Below, piece by piece: positions 55,915 through 64,000 of a DNA stretch of 64,000 bases; the first letter of the stretch is position 1; each line of letters begins with the position of its first letter. Below the pieces are notes generated by a model. It ran no database searches, had not been told where the DNA came from, and saw only the letters and a list, made by a program, of their open reading frames with translations. Origin of the DNA: Hortaea werneckii (taxonomy: Eukaryota > Ascomycota > Dothideomycetes > Mycosphaerellales > Teratosphaeriaceae); assembly GCA_037044905.1 (NCBI GenBank), contig JBAOKB010000108.1:1-64000 (forward strand), written 5' to 3'. Made by a program: the position numbers and the translations under genes.

Positions 55915-56517
55915 AGAAATTGATCTGTGTGTGTATGTCTGAGTCGGTGTCTGTCTGTGTCAAGTGCAAAGGGTCGATGTCGAAAATCACATTCCGGCTT
56001 GAGGTTTGTTGTGTTTAACAAGAAGAAGTGGCGCTAGTGCGTTCTATTCATGCGGGCGGAAGAATAGGAATAAAGTTCCGGGTCTACGGGTACCTGCATA
56101 CAATCAAGTCCCGCCCAAAATTCAATCAGTTGTTGATGAATAGACCATCAAAAGCGGGCAGCGCCTTCCGATTTCCAATAAAATGAACATCCGCTGCTTC
56201 CTAAAGTGAAGTGAACTTGAAGTGGCAGTTTGCACGTCTATTAGTCAGCTGAGGCGAAAGGGGCAAACACAGGAATACTGTCGTCGCTCTTTTCCTCTCA
56301 GAGCATCCGCATGTAGGGACGGAGAGACTGGCACGTGTTCACAATGTCTCAAAGCTCCAAGTTAAAATTGCAACAGCTTCGTATCTGATTTCCATCTATC
56401 TTCCGTTGATCTACAAAGAAGAGCAACAGTCTGCTTTTGGGTATCCATGCACATCACATCATCTCATGAAGCAAACCAAAGGCACCCACGTGATGCCTTT
56501 GGATCTCTCGCTCAGCT
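55915..56517. other. Intergenic region
   Basis: About 600 bases between the 5' end of the SUN gene and the 3' end of the epimerase gene, both on the minus strand. It contains the SUN promoter. No gene is recognised. Confidence 0.45.
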
Positions 56518-57825
56518 CTACTTCCGGCTAGCCTTGACCTTCTCCACAAAGTCCTTCGGTGGGTCCTGCCTGTACCCTTGCGGGTTGTTCTCCGTCCATC
56601 GCCAGAGGTCTTCGCAGGCATCCTCGAGCGTACGCTGCGCCTTCCAGCCCAGCTCAGTGTTCGCCCGTGTCGGGTTGGCGGTCAGATCTAGCACGTCGCC
56701 CTGTCTCCGTCCGACGACCTCATAGGGCAGATCGCGGCCGACGGCCTTGGAGAAGGCGTTGATCATCTCGAACACCGTGCTGCCTTTGCCGGTGCCCAGG
56801 TTCCAAGCGCGGACGCCTGGGTTGTGCTCGCGGAGGTGGTCGAGGGCGACGGTGTGGCCGCGCGCCAGATCGAGAATGTGGATGTAGTCACGGATTGCGG
56901 TGCCGTCTTTCGAGGCGTAGTCTAGAACCAATATTATCAGCCCAAAGCGTTCCAGAGATGTTCTATTATGTGTCCAACTTACCGTCTCCGAAGACCAGCA
57001 GCTTCTCCCGCTTGCCTACTGCGACCTGGGCCAGCAGTGGCAAAAGGTTGTAAGGCACGCCCTGAGGGTCCTCGCCCATGATCCCGCTGGGATGGCTGCC
57101 TGCTGGGTTGAAATAACGCAGAAGCGCACCGTTGAATGCCTTCTCGTCCTTGCCCTCCTTCTTCGCCTTGTATCTCTCCGCGCGGACGTGATCGGTAATC
57201 ATAGTCTCGACCGAGAACTTCGTGTTGCCGTAGGGGTTCGTGGGGCCCAGCGGACACTCCTCGGGGATGGGGATCATGTTGGGGAAGCGGGTGGCATCGC
57301 CGTACACGGTCGCGGAGGAGGAGAAGACGATGTTGGTGACGTTGTGTCTCTGCATCGATCGCAGCAGGGCGAGGGTGCCGCCCACGTTCACACGGTAGTA
57401 TTCCAGTGGGATCTCGCCGCTCTCGCCGACGGCCTTGAGGGCCGCGAAGTGGATGACATTGTCGATGTCCGGGTACTTGTCGAAGACGGCATCCAAGCTC
57501 TTCTCGTCGGTAATGTCACAGTTGTGGTACTCGGGACGCTTACCGCAGATCAATTCGATGCGGTTGAGGACTTCTTGGGACGAGTTGTAGAGGTTGTCGA
57601 CGATGATGACCTTGTAGTCGGCCTCGAGAAGGGCCAAGGCGGTGAAGGAGCCAATGTAGCCGGTGCCACTGTCCGCGAAGCCACAGGTTAGCGGTGGCCC
57701 GATGTTGCCTGAGATTCAATGGCGGTGTCTCGGGGGTGGTGCTGTCTCGGTGGAGTATGGGTAGATGCATAAAGTGCTTATGCTTATGCTTACCCAGTTA
57801 CCAGCACCGTCTTGGATGCTGCCAT
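56518..57825 (-). CDS. galE: UDP-glucose 4-epimerase
   Basis: Three exons (57825-57794, 57668-56983, 56921-56518) give 373 residues. The first exon is only 32 bases and ends inside the NAD-binding motif: TVLVTG joins GTGYIGS. The SDR catalytic set is present: SSSATVYG and YxxxK at Tyr157/Lys161 (NPYGNTK). RYFNPAGSHPSG, LLPLLAQVAVG and GTAIRDYIHILDLARGH are epimerase hallmarks. It converts UDP-galactose and UDP-glucose in the Leloir pathway and supplies wall precursors. No C-terminal mutarotase domain is fused, unlike yeast Gal10. It is cytosolic. Confidence 0.96.
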
Positions 57826-58610
57826 GTTGATATTCACAGGTGCCGTGTCTTCTTTGGGAGTATAGAGTTGTCTTGCTGCAGGGCACACTTTACACGGGCA
57901 GTAAATATTTGCCAAGGGGTAGCTGTCGTCCTTATATGCAGACGTATTATTACTATGCGGCCGCAGTCGTCACCTGTCGCACCACCGTCGCAAAGTGGAG
58001 GCGGGGCACGTAAAGCGTCGCGATGCGCGTACGTAAGCCAGAGAAAAACGTCAATATCGCGACGGCTACCTAAACAATCCTCTCCGAAGTTATCTACGAG
58101 CAAGACTCATGTTATCGCATCCTGCCATGGCGGGAAGTGGATGGGATATGGCCGTCCACTTCCCGACTGCGACTCGGTCTCCAACATCACCCGTTGCCTC
58201 CAGGTGTTCATCGCCTTGCATTCCCCTGCAACGGCGGACACCGATTCGAGACTCACGGAAGAAAATGCCGACTACGGACGGACATGGTACTTGACGGGAT
58301 GTCCTCCACATTGGAAGGCAGCGCTGCCTCATCCGTCACTGACCCAACATCGACTCTGACCGTTTCCTCAGGTGGTCACGGCAACATGATGAAAAACGAT
58401 GTACTGTCACGTTGTCCCAGCAGGATCCGAGCATGCGAGTGCCTATCAAGAACGCCTTGTCTCCTGCTTCCGTCCATATGCTGAACGTAATCTGCATTTG
58501 ATACACTCGTTACGGTTATCCTGTGGTCAGATCAGACTGCGCAATGCCCATCGCCACGTAGTCATTCCTGCCACTAACGGCTATGTGTCGGCCTCCAACG
58601 AATGCAGAAC
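57826..58610. other. Intergenic region
   Basis: About 780 bases upstream of the epimerase gene and downstream of the hexose transporter gene. A plus-strand frame at 57694-58359 overlaps the epimerase start and has no domain. Nothing else is seen. Confidence 0.45.
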
Positions 58611-60600
58611 TTATGCCTTCTCACTAATAGCCACCGCTACTGCGTCTCCGTCTCCATGCAGCTCAGCAGCAATCTGATAAAGCCGCATCTTCTCCTCATG
58701 AGCGCTGTTGTCACCAAATACTGCATCCATATCCTCGAGGCTCTTGTTCCTGGTTTCGGGGACAATGAACAGAGCGAAGAAGAAAGCTAGTAGGCAGAAC
58801 GCGGCGAAGAAGATGTATCTGTTGCTCGTCAGCTTTTTATCTTGAGGAGGGATTAATGGCTGGTCGGGTGACTAACGTTCCATACGAAATGCTCTCAAGC
58901 ATGTCCGGTGTGACCAAGCCGATGACAAAGTTGCCTACCTCTCATTAGCTCACCGATCGAAGCACGCCATCACCTTGCTACTCACACATCCAGGTGGCAC
59001 TCGTCGTGATGGACATAGCCTTTGACCTATTGCCGAGATTGAAGATCTCGGAAGGAAGCACCCAGCCGATAGGAGCAAAAGAGTACGAGAAGTTCACATC
59101 GTAGATGTAAATGAAAGCCATGGCAGCGTATCCGGCGCTTTTGTGTTGGGCCAATGAGCCACCATAGCCACCAATTATGCCCGCCACGACAATCAGTGAC
59201 AGCATCGTGCCGATAGCGCCACTCATTAGCAGCGGTCTTCGGCCGATCTTGTCGATCAGGAAGAGTGCTGGCAATGTTGACAGAGTATTGACGATGCCGT
59301 AGACGCCCGTAGCCAGAAGTGAGGTCGTGTTGCCTGATAGACCTAACTGGCCAAAGATCGTGGGAGCATAGTAGATGATCGCATTGCAACCCATGAATTG
59401 CTGAAAGAACATGATCGTGCAGCCGATAGCCAGGCGACGGAAGTCTGCCCATGTAGAGACCAGAGCTATGTATTGTGCGGCCACCAGCGACAATCCAGAC
59501 TTGCCGGGATATCTCGCCTCTACGGACGACTTCTGGAAAAGCACTTCCGCTTTGTAGCCCAGGAACTCCTCGCGAAGAAGAGAATGCTCAGGGTCGAGCC
59601 GTCGTAGCTTACTTAGGGAGCGAATCGCACGTTCCTCTTTCCCTGCCATTAGTAGAAATCTGGGAGTCTCCGGGAAGAATATCATGCCGATCCCCAGAAG
59701 GATGGCAGGTAAGGCTTGAACAGCAAGAGGGAAGCGCCATGAAGCTTCTGATTGAGCGGTGCAGCCTCCTGCTGGGACATCGTGGTAAGGGTCAAATGCG
59801 GGTGATTTCTCGGTTCCACCAGTGTATGGAACATCAGGAGCACAACGGCTTCCGCCGATGAAATGGGTGCCTGCAACGACAAGTATTAGTTGTCCTGTCC
59901 AAAGTACTGATGTTCTGGGCTGATATCTTCATACCATATTCAAGCCAGTAGCTCACCAAGATGCCCAATGTGACCGAGACTATACACAAGTCAGCTTTGC
60001 AACAGCCAACGCATCGATTTCAGAAAGACGCACGTTGCTGTGTCACAACCAGAGTCCCACGTATCTCCGGCATAGCAATCTCGCTCATATCTTGCACACT
60101 CCATCAGCTTTGTCCTAACCGAGATCATGACCCACCCAAGACTTACACATAGGCACGACCATCGTCAAAGCACCGACCGCAACCCCCGCAATAGCGCGAC
60201 CAGCAAACATCATCGGAACATCAACCGCACCGCCTTGCAACGCACTGCCAACAACAAAAACCACGACCGCAACCATCATCGACGACTTCCGCCCCCAGCG
60301 ATCAGCAATAGGCCCATTAACCAGCGAACCAAACCACGCCGCGAGCAACAAAGTCGAGACGAACCACCCCTTGAACCCGGCGTCGGAGTAGATACGGGGA
60401 AAAGTCGCGCCAAAGGACTCCATCGTCACGACGCCGGAGATACATCCTTGGTCGTAGCCGAAGAGGAAGCCGCCGAGGGAGGCGAAGACGGCGACGCCTG
60501 CGACGTAGGGGTTCTCTTGGATGAGACGGGCGACGGTCTTGTTTGTGCCTCCGGGGTGTAGGACTGTTGGGGAGTCGGTCTTTTCGATCGTTTCGGACAT
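58611..60600 (-). CDS. MFS hexose transporter
   Basis: Six exons (60600-60147, 60090-60034, 59979-59935, 59870-58986, 58934-58877, 58818-58611) give 568 residues. Motifs of the sugar-porter family appear in order: SLGGFLFGYDQGCISG in helix 1, DRWGRKS, a MSEIAMPEIRGTLV loop, FPETPRFLL, FFQQFMGCNAIIYYAP in helix 7, DKIGRRPLL, WVLPSEIF, and PETRNKSLEDMDAVFG at the end. It imports hexoses by proton symport at the plasma membrane. Two tiny internal exons (57 and 45 bases) make it easy to mis-predict. Confidence 0.94.
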
Positions 60601-61473
60601 GGTTGGGCTGGTTTAGCGCTGGTGTTGGGCGTAGAGCATGGGGGGGAGGGAATGTCAAGGGGGCTTTCCGCCTTTTGGAGGGAGGGAGGCGAGGAGGGAG
60701 CGAGCCATGGTTCTTTTTATCGATCTCCCCGACACAGCAATGGTAGCTGCTGATCTGCGGAGACGAGACAAAGTGGAACCTATAGGATGTCTACATGGTA
60801 AGCTCCGCAGTGGAGATAGACTGGGGAGTTGGAGAAAAAGCTGCGGTCGAGAGAAGAACGATTCAAGCAACCGGTTGCACCCGTATGTTTAGAGCTCGAG
60901 ACGAGTCAATTCTGTGAGACTTTATGGACATTTCAACCAATGGCGCAATAGTCTCTTGAGATGTAGGTCCACAAGAGGCACAGTCGACTGGTTCAGCCGG
61001 CATCGGCGCAGACCGCAGCGTTGGATCGGCGCAGATGCTGGCCGTGGAGCTCGGTCAAAAGCCGATGAGGATCTTGGAACACTTCCGCCAAAGTTGCTGT
61101 GAATGCTGGAAAATGACTGTACATACTGACGGGTAAAGTGATATCCGGACCTATGCAGCGGACATGTACCAAAAGCAGAATCTCCATATCACATGGTGCT
61201 TCTCGACAGCTGCGCTCATGATGAAGCCATGCTACTGGTTAGTGTACCACAATTAGGAAATCAACGGACATTGGGCTGCATTACTATATATACGGAGTGT
61301 AAGCCAAGTATCCGAAAGCGGTTGGACTCTTGCTAGGAATACAGAGCTATTCCGCTGTTACAGAGGTCCAATGCAATGCCACCAATTCTGCTCAAGAGCA
61401 GGACTAAATCGCCATACACACCTCTAACTCGCAGTCCCCATTACGCAAGATCCTGGCAGGCCACAGCGATTCC
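60601..61473. other. Intergenic region
   Basis: About 870 bases between the hexose transporter promoter and the 3' end of the MARVEL-like gene. Nothing recognisable is seen in either strand. Confidence 0.45.
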
Positions 61474-62331
61474 TCAACGACTTCCAGCAACCTCAACCGT
61501 GCCCGGGACAGAGTTCGAAGTATGAGCTTGGCCACCAGTGCTGGCAGGGTTTTGCATAGGCAGAGGCGGACTAGCATTATGCTGACACGGCACACCTTCC
61601 ATCTGCAGCTCAGCAGTCGCAGCCGGCGTCTTAGTAGAAGCGAAAGCCATCTCGTTCGCCTCGCTAACTTCCCACGTCGAGACAGCACGACCGTTAGACC
61701 CGGAGGTCTGGTCGCTGGCCTTGAACGGCAGCCCGGCCTTACGATGGGAATGGATAGCCGTGCACATGAAGCCGAGGGTGACGCAGTAGAGGATGCTGAT
61801 TCGATATTCACATTAGCAACGATACAAGGTGTATGACTCGAAGGATCCAAACATACAAGTTGACGATACTGATAGCCAAGCAGGCGATGAGGATACTGGT
61901 ATAGGCGTTGCCAAGCATGTAAAGGTCTCGCTTGCGGTAGTAGGAGTCGTAAACGTAGTAGTTAGCGTAGAAGACCAGGAAAGCGTAGTGAGCGCCGAGC
62001 GCAGCTAAGCAAGCCAACCAGAAGACGAGAGCGAGGACTTCCAGCACGAGGAGGGCGATCCAGTTGTAGAGCTTCGGGGAAGCGTGGACGGCGACGAAGT
62101 AGTAGATGAGGATGAGGATGGAGTAGGAGCCCTGTCTTGCGTCGTTAGTCTTAAGATTGGCTTTGTGGGAAGACTTGCGCGGACCGTGAAGACGCTGAAG
62201 ATTGTTGCGTCGTAGGGGATCACGTAGACCATGAAGGCCGAAAGGCCTGTGACGAGGACGGCGATGATGAGTTGTAGGATATGGAGGACCCAGACTGCCC
62301 TGGGCATCTGCAGCATGTGGTCACGGTACAT
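61474..62331 (-). CDS. MARVEL-like four-helix membrane protein
   Basis: Three exons (62331-62185, 62131-61857, 61795-61474) give 247 residues. Four hydrophobic helices are visible: VWVLHILQLIIAVLVTGLSAF, SYSILILIYYFVAVHAS, LLVLEVLALVFWLACLAALGAHYAF, and IACLAISIVNFILYCVTLGFM. The layout matches the fungal MARVEL-type family, which acts at membrane contact or vesicle sites. The polar C-terminal tail of about 95 residues is Ser/Thr/Ala-rich. The first intron begins GTCCGC, an unusual donor also found in the SAT4-type gene. The frame is open upstream of 62331, but MYRDHMLQMPRAVW is the family-like start. Confidence 0.85.
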
Positions 62332-63310
62332 CTTTGTGATCTTGGGAAAACGCAATTCAAAAGAGGGGAATGACCCAAATGTGTCAAAGATAAATAGATA
62401 TGGGAGCGGGAGGGATAAAGGCACTGCAAAAGATTATTCGGCTTGAGGATAGATACATGCTTTTATCTTTGCTCTCTCAGACCGTTATTTCCAGCTCACG
62501 ACTGAAGTTGGCTTCTGCGCAATCGGGAAGCGTCCACGGCGCAGTTGTATAATGCAGATGTCGTATGCCCAATGAGAAGGATCTTCTAGGCGAGATACTA
62601 CCGCAAATGGATACGACTCGTTCCAGCGGGCTCAGTCCCCCAGATCTGCACGTTCCGGAGTCACACCACGAGGCTCACCGCGAGTTGCCTGCCCCAGCCA
62701 GTTGCTACTCGTTCTCATCGATGGACTTCCCTTTTCCGACAGGCATGTCTTAAGCCACAAAGCCCGACGCCTCCAGATTCGGCCATGTGCGACGTGCGAC
62801 GGACTGCGAAGGGACGGGCGTACGGAGGCTCGCTGTCGCGGGTTCAACAGCCATGTCTTCCAATGTTTCCTCTGGGACGCAAGTCGCATGCTTCCTTGCC
62901 ATTAACAGCTGAGGTTCTTTTATGAAGCTGGGTAGCCCCTTAATCTTAATAGCTGCATAATCCGGCGAGGCGCATTCAGCTGCCAAGTAAAATCTCGCTT
63001 AATAGAGCGCCACACATCCCACCTCTACCTTGAAAGGTTCGGCCCCAGATGACGGAAAACTGCGTAAAGCACTTCAACAATAGCAGCGCGCTGGAAAGTC
63101 ACCCTGGCTGACTGTGGGTGCAGAAGTTGGCGTGTTGCGCTATCTGCCTACCATGTCGGAGCGCGGAGGTGGCAACATCAGCTGTTCCGAGATGATCGCT
63201 TTGATGGTTGAGCCGCGACATGGATGCTGTTGGCTCGTTGCGAAGATTTGCGCACACTGAGAGGTGCAGCAAAAGTTACAAATGCCTCAATTTGGCGAAC
63301 GACGTGCTGC
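62332..63310. other. Intergenic region
   Basis: About 980 bases between the MARVEL-like gene and the 3' end of the purine permease gene. Short frames (62632-62889, 62750-62986 minus) show no family features. No RNA gene is recognised. Confidence 0.4.
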
Positions 63311-64000
63311 TCAAATTGTCTTGCCACCTCCCCGAGAGCTGCCAGCACTCTCTACGACTGGCTCGTTGAGCTTGTGCATCGGCACCTCGCCCTCCAGAGT
63401 CGGCGGTGTGTCCATCCCGCTCTCTGTTACACTCTCGGCACCTGTGCCACTCTCACCACCGTCCTCTTCAGGCCTCCAAAAGTCCTTCTTTCCCTTCGCT
63501 GCGCGCTTCAACCAAGGCGGGAGAACACCACCTGGTACCTTGTACGTCCAGGGCTCACTAAGGTCCTTGTCGACTGGCCTGATTTTGCCTCCTGTCGCTT
63601 TCTCGATAAGCCAGACGACAGTGTTGAGCAGCATGTATGAGATGACACCGGCGATCAAGCCGTACGCGATAGAGTAGGTGAAAGGCATGATGGCAATCGT
63701 CAAGAAAGCCGGCACGGCATCACCAATGTATCGCCAGTTGATGTCCGCAGCCGCCTTAGTCATCAAAGAGCCCACAATGATCAATGTGCAGCCAGTGGCC
63801 CAGGGTGGAATGGAGGCGAAGATTGGGGCAAAGAAAATCGAGATGAAGAAGCAAATGCCAGTGGTAACGGCGGTGAGTCCAGTCTTACCGCCTTCCGAAA
63901 TACCGGCACCCGACTCAATGAAAGCCGTCACTGGTGGCGTACCAAACAGGGAGCCGATCGAGACACCGAAAGCATCGACGAGATATGCAACAGCGGAACC
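63311..64000 (-). CDS. Purine permease, AzgA type (5' part cut by window edge)
   Basis: The frame is open from the right edge to a stop at 63311, giving about 229 C-terminal residues. It begins near SVAYLVDAFGVSIGSLF-like sequence (AVAYLVDAFGVSIG), then GTPPVTAFIESGAGISEGGKTGL, the substrate-site signature of AzgA-like adenine/guanine/hypoxanthine permeases. Four hydrophobic segments and a polar tail rich in Gly/Glu/Ser follow. The missing N-terminal half would carry the remaining helices. It imports purines by proton symport at the plasma membrane. Confidence 0.92.
   Translation of the reverse strand, partial: GSAVAYLVDAFGVSIGSLFGTPPVTAFIESGAGISEGGKTGLTAVTTGICFFISIFFAPIFASIPPWATGCTLIIVGSLMTKAAADINWRYIGDAVPAFLTIAIMPFTYSIAYGLIAGVISYMLLNTVVWLIEKATGGKIRPVDKDLSEPWTYKVPGGVLPPWLKRAAKGKKDFWRPEEDGGESGTGAESVTESGMDTPPTLEGEVPMHKLNEPVVESAGSSRGGGKTI

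Noticed and set aside
1..64000. CRISPR arrays or bacterial-type operons
   Set aside because: No regularly spaced direct repeats with unique spacers occur, and the genes are eukaryotic with introns.

Overview
The window is nuclear DNA of a filamentous ascomycete (Pezizomycotina). The evidence is short GT-AG introns of about 45-180 bases in most genes, CCCTAA telomere-type motifs, a RIP-like CpA-depleted tract, and fungal families such as a SAT4/Pth11-type membrane protein, a Git3-type receptor, L-arabinitol 4-dehydrogenase and a DcpS decapping enzyme. A Dothideomycete is plausible, but I cannot prove the class from sequence alone. Gene models marked as spliced were built by hand from GT/AG sites, and every complete model closes in frame.

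Region 1 (1-14.4 kb) is a decayed left subtelomere. A telomere-linked helicase gene on the minus strand starts at 5031 and runs off the left edge. It joins an N-terminal OrsD-type zinc-finger region to a RecQ helicase core. Outside it lie three short interstitial telomere motifs (5323, 6208, 7957), all in the orientation of a left chromosome end. There is also a TA-rich, CpA/TpG-poor tract (about 5.6-6.17 kb), a sugar-transporter gene broken 13 bases from the middle telomere motif, and a wrecked allantoate-permease-type transporter (about 9.9-11.65 kb). The rest of this region has no gene I can support.

Region 2 (14.4-36 kb) is accessory and secretion-rich. It holds a large Ser/Thr-rich repeat protein, a GMC oxidoreductase pseudogene, an intact SAT4-type membrane protein, a secreted tyrosinase, a sugar porter, a serine carboxypeptidase with a TATA box, and a probable GPI-anchored surface protein.

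Region 3 (36.6-64 kb) is core chromosome with conserved genes: DcpS, DNA polymerase delta subunit 4, L-arabinitol 4-dehydrogenase, a hotdog thioesterase, BUB3, GPN2, an isochorismatase-like hydrolase, a ubiquitin C-terminal hydrolase, a Git3-like GPCR, a SUN-domain protein, UDP-glucose 4-epimerase, a hexose transporter, a MARVEL-like membrane protein, and the 3' part of an AzgA-type purine permease cut by the right edge. Sugar handling recurs (two intact sugar porters, LAD, GALE), but the genes are scattered and do not look like one cluster.

The most interesting part is the left end. The layered telomere motifs, the broken gene beside one of them, the RIP-like tract and the helicase read as a record of repeated chromosome-end loss and rebuilding.
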